In this document: positions 37,469-48,773 of the stretch, piece after piece | How the letters are laid out: every line of letters starts with the position of its first letter | How positions within the stretch are numbered: position 1 is the stretch's first letter | Source of the DNA: Fistularia commersonii | Lineage: Eukaryota; Chordata; Actinopteri; Syngnathiformes; Fistulariidae | DNA: 64,000 nt | NCBI GenBank assembly: GCA_037954325.1 | Contig: JBBMNZ010000015.1 | Location: 15,295,501-15,359,500, forward strand | Direction: 5' to 3' | The notes under the pieces: model-generated | What the model was told of the DNA's origin: nothing | The model's database searches: none | What the model saw: only the letters and a program-made list of their open reading frames with translations | Position numbers and translations under genes: made by a program

Positions 37469-37752
37469 CAGGACTGTCTCAGAAAATTAGAATATTGTGA
37501 TAAAGTGCTTTATCTTCTGTAACGCAATTACAAAAACAAAAATATCATGTATTCTGGATTCATTACAAATCAACTAAAATATTGCAAGCCTTTTATTATT
37601 TTAATATTGCTGATTATAGCTTACATCTTAAGAAAACTCAAAAATCCTATCTCAAAATCAGAATATCATACAAAAGTATTTTTTGTTTCTTAATTACATT
37701 AAAGAAGATAAAGAACTTGATCACATTACTCTAATTTTCTGAGACTGTCCTG
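37469..37752 (-). mobile_element. ~290-bp palindromic-ended MITE, copy C
   Basis: Inverted relative to copies A and B. The core reads GCAAGCCTTTTATTATTTTA and CAAAAATCCTATCTCAAA on the plus strand. TA flanks both ends. Lies 634 bp from copy B. Confidence 0.85.
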
Positions 37753-38029
37753 TATATCTGTCTGAATCAGACAAATGCATTTGTTTACTTGTCTATATAT
37801 TTATTTACTTATTGTATTTTTTTGTTGTCATTTATTTTATTTATGCGTCCATTCGCGTATCTCCTTGTCTATTTTTTTTTTTTTTTTGTCACATAATAAA
37901 TAAATCAATTAATTTATTTCTCCCTATCAGAAATCCTCCATCGGAGTCACTTGTACTTAAATTTCGTGAAGAAGGTTAAAAAAAAAAAAAAAAAAAAAAG
38001 ATCAAAATATCACATTTTCCGGAGGCATC
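37753..38029. other. Intronic A/T-rich sequence
   Basis: T-run at 37872-37887 and A-run at 37979-37999. No gene seen. Confidence 0.5.
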
Positions 38030-38200
38030 GTTTTGGAGGCAGAGAGGCAGTCAGGTAATCTGAAGGTTGCTGGTTCCCCAGAGAGAGTGTCGCTGTGCCC
38101 CAGAGCAAGATACCGCATCCTTAATTCCTCTTCCCGAGCCAGTTGGTGCCTCACATGACAGTTTCTACCTCCGCAGTTCCTGCTTGATATTTAAATGGAG
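38030..38200 (+). mobile_element. tRNA-type fish repeat fragment
   Basis: GGCAGTCAGGTAATCTGAAG, then GTTGCTGGTTCCCC, then CCCCAGAGCAAGATACCGCA follows the order of a common fish tRNA-derived/composite repeat (B-box region, then the 'GAGCAAG' block). Diverged. Confidence 0.5.
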
Positions 38201-39205
38201 GCTGTTCGGCGTAAAGCATCGGGGCTGCGTTGTCGGGGGGGGGAAGAGCCTGTTTCATATAGCAATTTGTCATTGCTTCGCTTATAAGTTATTATTCAGT
38301 ATTAAGTTTGACTTCACATAGTTTAGATGAAACACTCCAGTTTCAAAGCTGTACTTCTCTCTCTGAAATAAAGAACATTAAGTCATTGTTTGATTTTTTT
38401 TTTTTTTTCTAATTTTTGAAATATTAATATCATCATTTAATAGCTGTGAAATCATCATTTTCACGCTGTGTGTTTGTTTCACAATTAAATAATTATACAT
38501 TCTTATCACATCATTTTTATTGCACAGTCTTAACACATTGCATACTTTTTTTTTTTTTTTTTCTGTGCAAACATCTACTGACGTTGCACCTCGGAAGTAG
38601 CGACACAGTTCTGCTCCGTACATCCCGCTGATAAATATCTTTACAGGTTTATGGAAATTAGAGAGGCTTTTTTTGCTTCAGAAGCATAATCAGATATTCT
38701 GAAATGTGCCTTGTTGACTGGAATGTAATTATGCAAATGGGATGAAAATGAGCACTGTTTATCAATGTAGTCGGTTCTGTATTTAATATCTTTTTTTTTC
38801 AATTCACATATTTATTAAATTAATTTTGTTTGGAATTTTTTTTTCTTTTTTTTTTTTTTTCAATCGCTTGCCCCAAATATCAGGGCAAGGGGAATTTATT
38901 TTTTATCACTATTGGTATCGGTATCATTGCGCAGAATCAGCACACCCGAAATATATTTTGCTGGTTTTTCCAGCAGACAGGCTGGTCCCTGTGAACTCTG
39001 CTGGAGACACTCTGGACGGACAAAGAAAGCGGACAAAGAAAAACCATTATTCAGCTGCTGAGTCACATTACTGAGTCATATTACAGATGTGAAAAGTTTG
39101 AAGAACCTCTGGTTTGGACACGATTTCATGACCAGCAACCAGCAACTCGGACGGATATGAATGAATGAATGACATGCATACAAGCAACATGCATTCGTTA
39201 TTTAA
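38201..39205. other. Intronic sequence without recognised gene
   Basis: Poly-T tracts at 38394-38408, 38547-38562 and 38845-38860. No conserved frame recognised. Confidence 0.5.
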
Positions 39206-39923
39206 GATAATATAAACGTTATTGATCCCCAAAGCAGCGCAACAGTTATAAGTCTCAATAAATATGAATATACCGTAAATTCCAGATGATAAGCCGTTAC
39301 TTTTCACACCCTTTGAACGCTAGGGCTTAAACAACAATGTGGCTAATTTATGGATTTTTTAGCAGGGAGGGGGGCTAATAAGCGTCACGCCGCTAAAACA
39401 TTTATCCTCCTCTCATCAGGGGGATGAAATGAGATTCTGAGGCCGTTCAATTCCGTCACCGAAGACGACGACTTTGACGGTTTTAGCGCGCAGGAAGAAG
39501 CCCAAGATAGCGCTCGGCTAGCCGGTGCGGCTTATAGTGAGGTGCGCTCAAAAGTCCGGAAATTACGGTAAATAGACAGACAATTAAAAGGTAATGAAAA
39601 AAAAAAAAGCAATCCACAAATAAAGACAGCAGAGAGAACATCAAGGATGAACACAATAAAAAAAAATAAAATAAAAAAAATAGACAACCAAAACTAAATG
39701 ACAACATAGACAGAGCGACAATATCAATAAAAATACGCCGAATACGAATGGTCTGCGACCAAGGAGGATAAATGTAAGACAACAGAGTGAGGGCTTGACA
39801 CATGAACGGGGTGAGGTAGTGAGTCGTGGTCGCACAGACGCACCTCCGGCCAGCCGGGGTTGTGAGCCGTCCAGACTGCTGCTACACAGTCCGATGGCCG
39901 TGGGCAGAAAGGAGCGTCTGAAG
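39206..39923 (-). mobile_element. LINE 3'-end arm (left arm of a large inverted repeat)
   Basis: From the outside inwards: GATAATATAAACGTTATTGA, then CAACAGTTATAAGTCTCAA, then (after a MITE) AATAGACAGACA, then GAACGGGGTGAGGTAGTGAG and AAAGGAGCGTCTGAAG. The reverse complement of 40111-40456 has the same blocks in the same order. The terminal 'TATTGATCCCC' block is a LINE 3'-tail feature (Rex/CR1-like). Non-coding. Confidence 0.75.
39273..39568. mobile_element. MITE with CCGTAAATTCCGG ends, inserted in the LINE arm
   Basis: The left end CCGTAAATTCCAGATGATAA and the right end AAAGTCCGGAAATTACGG are inverted repeats, with TA at 39271-39272 and 39569-39570. The interior includes GCGGCTTATAGTGAGGTGCG. 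About 296 bp, no ORF. Removing it and one TA restores continuous homology of the arm to 40111-40456. Confidence 0.85.
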
Positions 39924-40110
39924 CCCTCGCCGAGTGAAATAACAGAAATATATATCAGTGAGGAAAGCCCGTCTTCTATCGGTGAGGAGGGTGAAGGACA
40001 AACCGGGAACGATCCCGGACGATCTTTCCAACCTCCCCCCTGCACGGGGAAGCTGATGAGCGTCACGTTCAAACCGACGGTTCATCCTTCCATCGGTGCA
40101 GAACTCAACG

Positions 40111-40456
40111 CTTCAGACGCTCCTTTGTTCCGGCGGCTTTCAGACTGTATAACTCAGGACTCATCCGCGCTACCGCGACCTCGCTACCTCACCCGTTCGC
40201 GTATCACGCCACCGCTCTGTCGTCCTGCTTATTTTTGTTTATATTTGTCACCGCTATTGTCTATTTCCTATCCTCGTTGTTGTTTTGGTTTTCTTTTCTC
40301 CCATCTTTTGACGATGTTGTTGTTGTTCACTCATTTCTTTTAATTATCTTCTAATGGTCTATCTATTTATACTTATTTGACACTCATAACTGTTAAGCTG
40401 TTGTGACTACAGAATTTCCCAACAATGGGGATCCATAAAGTTTATCTTATCTTATC
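40111..40456 (+). mobile_element. LINE 3'-end arm (right arm of a large inverted repeat)
   Basis: From CTTCAGACGCTCCTTTGTTC to the tail GGGGATCCATAAAGTTTATC followed by TTATCTTATC. It ends in a TTATC short tandem repeat typical of LINE 3' ends. It is the mirror of 39206-39923. The 182-codon frame over it belongs to no recognised protein. Confidence 0.75.
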
Positions 40457-40495
40457 ATAACGCTCTGCATCTGTGACTCCACAGTGGATGCATGT

Positions 40496-40995
40496 ATTAC
40501 ATTACATTACATTTGGCAGACGCTTTTATCCAAACCGACTTACAATACAGGACATAGGGACTGCAAATAACACTTATATACTGCTTATATACTACTGAAA
40601 TATACTGCTCAAAAAAATAAAGGGGACATTTGAACAACACAATGTAACTCCAAGTCAATCACACTTCTGTGAAATCATAGTGTCCACTCAGGAAGCAACA
40701 CAGATTCATTTTGACTTGTTTTAAGGACATTACATCAAAGTTGGATCAGCCTGGAGTTTGTTTTTACACTTTAATTTTGAGTGTGATTCCTAATCGGACC
40801 TCCATGGGTTGATACAATTGATTTCCATTGATCATTTTTGTGTGATTTTGTTGTCAGCACATTCAACTGTGTAAAGAGCAAAGTATTTCATAAGAATATT
40901 TCATTCATTTAGATCTAGGATGTGTTTTTTAAGTGTTCCCTTTATTTTTTTGAGCAGTGTATATAGAACAGTAAGCTTGGGTTAGTGAGGGTTTC
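40496..40995 (-). mobile_element. L2-like LINE tail split by a MITE
   Basis: ATTACATTACATTACATTTG, GCAGACGCTTTTATCC and GACTTACAATACAGGACATA form the terminal part. The same order occurs uninterrupted at 55957-56080. After the MITE at 40603-40959 the homology resumes with AGAACAGTAAGCTTGG. Confidence 0.8.
40603..40959. mobile_element. MITE with TGCTCAAAAAA ends, copy 2
   Basis: The left end CTGCTCAAAAAAATAAAG and the right end CTTTATTTTTTTGAGCAGTG are inverted repeats. The interior aligns with 28453-28779. TATA lies on both sides, and the uninterrupted site GAAATATACAGAACAG survives in the copy at 56045. Confidence 0.85.
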
Positions 40996-42918
40996 TTTTC
41001 ACTTTTTTTTTATCTCATGTATTTTTTTTTTTTATCTTATGTATCTAAACATGAAACCACCAACCTCCAAACTTCAACTCTTCACAAACGATCATTAACC
41101 TCGATGCCCCCAAGTGGGCAAAAACAGTATCGAAAAGGGGCCTCAAGAGGCGAGGAGCTGCCTGGTGCGGTGAAAGCAAAGCCGCGGGACGGGAGCCGCG
41201 AAAAGGGCGTTTTTGGGTGTTTGCGGAGGGGGGGGGGGCCGGGGCGTATTAACAACAATATTATCCCTTATCGCAGGTGTCCCACCACAATAGATCCCGC
41301 TGAACCTGCCAGCGCACAAGTGACAGTACACAAGTGGATGAGTGACTCGTCGGGAGGATGCAGGGTGGAGATAAACTACCACGTTTTCCTTTCACTCATC
41401 CTGTCAGCGTTCGCCGAAGATGTGCACGCGCCGAGGAATGATTATAATGGTTCCTTTGTGAAATGGGATGATTTGGCACATCACAGTACAGCTAGTGTTT
41501 TGATACAGACCTCTGTGGTCTGTTTGATTTTTTTTTTTTTTTTTCCCTTCCTTCTATCCTGTTTTTTTTTTTTTTTTTTTTTTTTTTAAACCGAGCAAAC
41601 ACCTGCCAGTCAAAACAACTCGCGGGGAAGAATGCAGGTGGGGGTAAGACCGTGAAACAGCTGCTTCCTTGTTCCGGAGGATTCAGAAGGTACGAACGGT
41701 ATGCTGAATTTTTTTTTTTTTTTTTGCGGACGATAAAAACAAAACCTCCCTCCTCTGCAACTCGGCTTTTTGAAATGCAAATGACGACGACGACGACGAC
41801 GCGGCGTTTAAAGATGTGGTCTGCGGGCAGCGCTGACCCTGGAACGGAGGGGGACGAGTAATGTATGCAGGAACATTACAACAGCACAGCACAGATATGT
41901 TAAAGCAGACCTTGTTCCTGGGGAGCGATCGCGGTTCGTCAGTGCCCTTCAATGCCATGTATTCTCCCTCGGATTTTGCGCCTTATTTTCTTTCACGTCA
42001 TTATCTACATTTCAGCCGCCGCCGCATCAGTCAGTCAGTCGTCTATTCGTCCGAGGCTCCGCCGGATTCAGACGCGGTGTTTGTTTAGTTTTTTTTTTCC
42101 TCCTCGTCTTTTAACCGAGGAGCCGGAGCCCATTGTTCTCCTTATGGCTGAACACGTGTCCGGTTGCTTCCCTTCCCTGCATTTTTCTTGCATATAGTGT
42201 GAGGTTATTATCCGCCCAGAGGAAGGGAAACGGCGTCTTTGTCTGCTCGTTTTTTTTTTTTTTTTTTTCCTAGAAATAACTGGACACGGTCTCCCTCTTT
42301 TGGATCGCGCATTCTAATGGAGAAGTCTGCAGAGGGGGAAAAAAAAAAAAAAAAAAGGCCTCCTTTTGTCCGACCCCAATTCCCATTTAAACAGGCTAAA
42401 TTCTCTTTCTTTCAATGCGCGGGCACATATTTGTCTGATGCAAGCGGCTCTCGAGATCCCAGCTTGATCAAAAGAGAAAAAAAAAAAAAAACTGTTCGGT
42501 CATTAAATGAGCTTGCACGATATCTGAATCCCATCCCGGCGATGAGATTCACCGTCTCAACGGTGCGTCTTACATAAGGTCGACCAAACAAGTCCGGCTC
42601 AAAGTGGACGGGTTGCTTTGTCTCGCAATGTTTCCCCTCAATGAACTTTGCTGGTTTCGTGGTGGAAAATTCTGCAGCTTTCTATGTGTCTACTCTCCGA
42701 TGTCCTCTAGACGGACGGACGCGCTCTATTTTGAATGATTTGTACGGATGAGGAGAATTTTTTTTATCAAAAGATTCAACTCTGCACAGCCACCTCTCAT
42801 ATATATATATATATACATATATATCTCATATATATGGCGGCACAGTGGCTCGGTATCATGAAATATAACAGGAAATAGACTTTCATTTTAACAAACAGCT
42901 TTTGATAAATAGAACATA
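40996..42918. other. Intronic sequence; long T-runs
   Basis: T-runs at 41526-41544, 41562-41587 and 42250-42268, a short GAC repeat (41785-41801) and a TA-rich stretch (42798-42835). The 190-codon frame at 41017-41589 ends in a poly-T-encoded Phe run and has no family resemblance. A 20-bp piece GGCGGCACAGTGGCTCGG at 42836 looks like the start of the common fish repeat. Confidence 0.5.
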
Positions 42919-43204
42919 CAGGACTGTGTCAGAAAATTAGAATATTGTGATAAAGTTCTTTATCTTCTGTAATGCAAATATAAAAACAAAAAATGTTATA
43001 CATTCTGGATTCATTACAAATCAACTGAAATATTGCAAGCCTTTTATTATTTTAATATTGCTGATTAGGGCTAGCATCTAAAGAAAACTCAAAAATCCTA
43101 TCTCAAAATATTAAAATATCATGAAAAAGTAATTTTTGTTTTTGTAATTGCATTACAGAAGATAAAGAACTTTATCACAATGTTCTAATTTTCTGAGACA
43201 GTCT
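42919..43204 (-). mobile_element. ~290-bp palindromic-ended MITE, copy D
   Basis: Same orientation as copy C. Left end CAGGACTGTGTCAGAAAAT with TA before it. The right end TTTCTGAGACAGTC has lost its last bases. Confidence 0.8.
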
Positions 43205-46150
43205 AGACATTTAGAATTCCACGTCAATAGTACAATTAGTGAACAAATATATCCAATGAAAATATCATTAATTAATCACTTTAGTGGTGGTCAGCGCTTT
43301 TTCAGGGCATGTTGAAAAGAGAATAAAAAAACATGTTCACATATATTTATATTAGTACATATTCCAGCTGTGAGCCTAAAAGGGAGAGAGAGGAAAATAT
43401 AAAAGCTTTAAATTCTGATCATGGTAGGTTTCAGACATGACCTCCGGACACATTCGCCATCGGAGGAGGGAAAATCTCCCTCCGCTATTTATGTTTTTAT
43501 GTAAATGCAGCTTGCAGGTGGCAGTGGATGTAAAAAAAAGAAATTATGTAGCCAATTGCAGCTAATCGCTGCTAAACTGAGCACACGGAGAACATGCCGG
43601 TTTCGTTTGGGTTCGAGCCGCGGCGACGGCGGGGCCACTCGGAGTTGTTTTTTTGTTTTTTTTTTGCGTCCTTTCACGTCAAAAGATTGCATAACTTACT
43701 AATTCGTTTTTGGACGGTTCTTAACACGGCGGACCGCCGACAAGGACACGGACGGAGGGGGAAAGAGGGTTTTTTCGGGTGCCTCATTTGAAAAGAAGGT
43801 GTGGCAGCGTGTGAGTAATGGAGCAGATGTAATGGCGCTCTGATTGCTGCGTCCGGTCTAAATGTACCACGCCTTGTTGAGGACGACAATTTATAACATA
43901 TCATAGACCGTGTCCATCTTGACTCCGTAGCTCTTAACGAAAGATGTTCTCTTTGCTTAACGTCCTCTCCGAATCTGTCCAATTAAAAAGATTTATCCAA
44001 AGATAAACATTAAAATCGTATCCGTGAAAACTCGCGACGGGTTCGAGATAAAGCCGCCCTCCCCGTCGTTTGGACTTATATCCGTTTCCCGATTGGTCGG
44101 GGGGGAGTCCCATCACATCATTTCACGCATCCCCTCGCCTGCATGAAGAGTTTCTGCTCTAGGTTGACATCTCACTAACATGCGTGACGGAGGCAGAATA
44201 ACTACCTGAGTCTGAAATAGAAGCCGCCTCGCGCCCGCGCGATTGTCAATCTGTCTGCGTCGCGGACGGCTAGATTTCTCCGTGATACAGCTGTCCATCA
44301 TCCCCATACAATCAAGTTTCCGTATCTTTCATCAATCTGAATTGCTACGGACAGAATCTGATAACTCGCGGCAAATCTCTACCCCCGCGGCACCGGGGGG
44401 GGGAGCCCGGAGTTTTGACTCGCGCCGCCGTTTTCATTTCCACAATCACCGGGAGAAAGTGACTGCGGCCGTGATTCGTCCTACAGGTAGATCCATCTTC
44501 CGCGGCGCCGGCGCGATCCATCACGCGAAGGTTTGTCTGTTCGTCCGGGATGAACGCGCCGGGATTAATCAGCGAAAAGGCCAACATCGCTCGGCGTCTC
44601 ACTTCCACACAGGCAAGTGTGCCTTCACGGGTGATAATGAAAAAACACTCTATCACCATATGCCATGTGTATGAGTAATTAATTTGAAATTAACAGGGGA
44701 GGGAGTAGCCCAGGCGGGTCTAAGTGGGGCTGGCGGGGAGGAGACTGTCTTGCGCGTCGGTCCGACGTTGGCAGTCGCCGCTCGGTTGGATGTTTTCTTG
44801 TCTGATTCCGGTCCAACATTTCACCAGATGCTTGTTTTTATAAGAAAACAGCAGCTGCTGCCAATCAGGATCTGAACACCTCACTAATCTCTCCACTCTC
44901 CATCTGAAGCCAAAAAAAAAAGGGGGGGAAAAAAAAAAAACGAAATAACTAGCCGGCCCCGGCCCTCGGCAGGACGGCGGAAAGAGACAGTAGCATGATT
45001 TGAGCTTGAACAGCTTGAGCATTTTTTGTTTTCCTAAATGTGATATACCACTGTTAGCGCAGGATTAATATTTCCATTTTAATTTTGAAGACAGCGATAT
45101 ATTTCTTGTCAAAGTTTGTTTTGGGCCTCCGGGCAAAATATCGCCTCGTCATGCCCTTGTTTATAGTGATTACTTCTGCGTGATGATCTTTATGAAGCCT
45201 CCGAACTAAATCGGCTGGATCCGAGACAAAGCGGCGTTCAAAAATAGGGAAGTTCTGCAGGTGCAGTCAACGTCTGCAGAATATCAGCCTCATTCAGTCA
45301 GAAACATGCAAAACAAATCTCTCCTAGAAAGAGACTGTCGGAGGGGGTCGGCCACGCGGGAGCCAGACGAAGAAAAGTAGGAAATTATTGAATATCACCG
45401 TTATCCGCCGGAGACCGAGGAGGTTCGGCGTCGCTTCGCAGAAACTGCAGCAAACTGGCATTTGCTGTGGGGACGCGGTGTTGTTTTAGCGCGAAGACAT
45501 CACACCTCGGCGGCGACGCGTGCAGAAGCTGTGGACCGTCAAGTCACCTTGTCATGCGGCATCGCCATTGTGACATTGCGGCTAAGGGTTTGTAAAAGAA
45601 CCCGAGCAGGAGACACTTGGAATCCTGTCAAGGAGAGTCCGACTGGATCGAGAAATCCGTCCCGGTCTCACCGCGCCGGAGTGGCCTGGACTCAGAGGCG
45701 TGTTTTTGAGCGACGGCGCCGAAGGACATTTAACGTGTCCCGAACGCCCTCCGCCGGCGGTCGGCTCGACAACAATTTCTTCCGGCTCTCAGCGGATGAC
45801 AAGCACATCGAGGAACGACGACGCGGCCTACATTTTAAGCAATTTGGCCGGCAAGGAGGACTGAACGGAGGGGTTTCCAGACGCCCCCGAAACGTGCGCA
45901 GCTATTACGGTAAGCATTCTGTAGCATAGAAGTTCTTCCACGTCTCGTCTTTTTTCCCTGTGCTTTGGAGCGCCGGAAAAAACGCAAAAAACGTGCAAAA
46001 TTACGAGGGCAAGGGTTAATGAATCGCAGCCAGCGGAGTGGATAAAATGTCTGCAGAGCACGCGGGGAGCGCGTTGCACTCGTATTGCCACATCGTGACG
46101 CAGAAAGACGGGTGAAGATGTGCAGCCGATAAAGGTTATCCGCCGTATAA
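43205..46150. other. Intronic sequence, GC/CpG-richer from 43.6 to 46.1 kb
   Basis: CpG-dense relative to the surroundings, especially 44220-44560 and 45400-45930. A 155-codon plus frame (45462-45929) and several others occur but match no family I know. TTACGGTAAGCATT at ~45905 resembles a splice donor. It could be a CpG-island-like region, but no gene is supported. Confidence 0.45.
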
Positions 46151-46830
46151 CTAAATTCAGACTGCGCTGTCTTCCTTGATATGTAATACAAAAGCAAAAA
46201 ATGCTAAAACTAAATCTATGACTAAATTCATTTGTAACTAAATTTAGACTGTGTTGTCTTCCTTGATGAGTAAAACAAAAGCATAAAATGCTAAAACTAA
46301 ACTTATAACTAAATTTATTTATTACTAAATTTAGACTGTGTTGTCTTCCTTGATGAGTAAAACAAAAGCATAAAATGCTAAAACTAAACTTATAATTAAA
46401 TTAATTTATAGCTAAATTTAGACTGCGCTGTCTTCCTTGATGAGTAAAACAAAAGCATAAAATGCTAAAACTAAATTTATAACTAAATGTGATATATGTG
46501 ATATTTATAACTACATTCAGACTGCGTTGTCTTCTGTGATGAGTAAAACAAAAGTATATTGTGCTAAAACTAAATTTATAACTAAATTTATTTATGGCTA
46601 AATTTAGACTGCGTTGTCTTCCTTGATGAGTAAAACAAAAGCATAAAATGCTAAAATTAAATTTATAACTAAATTTATTTATAACTAAATTCAGACTGCG
46701 TTTTCTTCTTTGATGAGTAAAACAAAAGCATAAAATGCTAAAATTAAATTTATTACTAAATTTATTTATAACTAAATTCAGACTGCATTTTCTTCCTTGA
46801 TGAGCAAAACAAAAGCATAAAATGCTAAAA
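46151..46830 (+). repeat. 87-bp minisatellite, about eight units
   Basis: Units begin CTAAATTCAGACTGCG or CTAAATTTAGACTG at 46151, 46238, 46325, 46412, 46511, 46598, 46685 and 46772, giving a period of exactly 87 bp except one of 99 bp. Each carries CTTCCTTGATGAGTAAAAC, then AAAAGCATAAAATGCTAAAA and two or three short CTAAATTTAT motifs. The last unit is cut off at ~46830. No ORF. Confidence 0.93.
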
Positions 46831-48771
46831 CGTACGAGTGGAAAAAATAACCGAAGACCCGCCCCGTTGAGCTCGCGCTACGAAAACCTTGCTTTTTGGA
46901 CGCGCGGCGAATTGATTTTTAAACTGTCCGTCACTTTATTACAGTGGCGATGGGAGGAATCTGCCCCTGCATACATCAAGCGGCGGGAACATGGGAGGAG
47001 GTTTCAGACAAGGCATGCGGAGACACCGGGGGGACGAGAGGCAGACGGCTAATAACCCATCAAAAGAAAAAAAAAAAACGCGGCTGCCATCGCGTATGAG
47101 TTCAAGCGGAGAAGACAAATGCCAGAAGACCACGGTGTCTGCTCAGGCCTCCAGGCTCCAGGCAGGGGCGTCCTGATGACTCGCAACACGACCTCTATTT
47201 CATAGACAAATCAATCTGGGAACAACAGGCTAATTGCCGGGAAATTCTCCGCGTGACCCATTAGGTTCCCCGTTCTGCCCACGCACACATGCGGCGACAA
47301 GACAAGCCAATGAATTACGGGGGGAGCCCGTGCATGAAACATAGAAATAAATAAGTAAATAGGATTAATTGGGGTTGCATACATATTGCACAAAGCACCT
47401 TGCTGAGGGAACATCAAACCCGAACTGACGACTTCAGACAAAAACAAATAAGCGTGTGAAAATAGAAACGCATAAATGTTTCAACTCTCAGTTTGCTGTA
47501 TCAAGTTGGACCGAGTTTGTGTGTTTTTCATCGAAAACGGCGGAGGCTGTGTCCGCATTACGCGGGTGAACTGACTCTAATTGACATTTGTTGTTCAAAA
47601 GCACATCTAAACTGCCCGTAATGGTCCGGCGGGTCGGGCAGAAACGGCAACCGAGCAAACAGTTTTCTCGTGTCAATTACAGATAAATTCTCAGCGAGCC
47701 GCCCCGCTTGCTTTATTTGTCAATTTGTCTTAAACAGGACGTTATTGGGAACATAACCTTACAGATGCGAGCTCGTTTCCGGAGTTGTTTCACGGAGAAT
47801 GGCAGGTGAAGTGCGGCAGGAACGTGTATTTTGGTCGATGGCGTGAAAACGTATAACGGAGACGCACCCAGCAAATGCGGGGTTTAAGAAACCCGGTCAT
47901 TTCCTTCACCCTTATCGTCGACTTTAAAAAAAAAATGACAAATGGCGAATCCTCATGCAGCGAGACAGTGTGCAAACACTCGCCGGGTGGCTTTCGCACT
48001 TCCTTAACCGAGGTCGGCGGGCTTTCCAGCTGTGGACTCGAAGTACGAAGCGACTCGATGAACAAAACAAGACGAGACGGCGATCGATAATCCTTTTCTT
48101 CGCCGTACCCAAAACAATTATTGCGGGATTTTCGCCGGCGAGACTGTACATAACGCTTGTGTTAATCACCGGTGATTGTAAATGGAGCAGCTTGAAGGGC
48201 CTATTTTCCATGGATCTATTCACACGTACAGGTCCGTCCAATCAAACCTGCTCTTCTCGTCGCCGTTAAGAACAACCCCCTCCTGGCTGCGTGCAATTAA
48301 CTATCTTCAGGAACACCTGGTAAATTTTGCATGCATCACAAAGGATGAGTACTTTGCATCAACGCTGTGCCCTTGACATGCCGTACACACTTCAATATAC
48401 CGCTGGAATTATTCATATCATTATTATCATTTTGTTTTTTTTTATATCATATTAACAATGCATATCGGATATTATTTCGCATCTGTATTCCTATCTCAGC
48501 ATGTGCCACATCACTCCCCTTCAACTAGTTTGAAAAGGGAGATGGGTACGGTAGTGGGAAAAAAAAAAAAAGTTGAATCTTGAATACCTGGCAATGCATT
48601 CCCTACAGAACCGGATTCGCCATGAAACACAAACACTCGGCGTGCGTGCAGATGATTTTGATGTAACATGTCGTCCCTGCAGCAACGACGGGTCGGAGAA
48701 TCTTGTCATTTTTTTTTTTTGTTGTTTTGGGGGCTCGGAGGGCAAACTTTACACACTTATTAACATTTTAG
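46831..48771. other. Intronic sequence without recognised gene
   Basis: Moderately GC-rich mixed sequence. No conserved protein, tRNA or splice-bounded exon was recognised. A poly-A/T pair occurs at 48560-48571 and 48710-48720. Confidence 0.5.
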
Positions 48772-48773
48772 TA

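Noticed and set aside
39795..40343. 182-codon plus-strand open frame
   Set aside because: Lies across the LINE-derived inverted repeat and its spacer, and ends in a low-complexity Leu/Phe stretch.
41017..41589. 190-codon plus-strand open frame
   Set aside because: Begins and ends in poly-T-encoded Phe runs with no recognisable domain.
46151..46830. CRISPR-like regular spacing
   Set aside because: Whole 87-bp units repeat without unique spacers, in vertebrate intronic DNA; it is a minisatellite.
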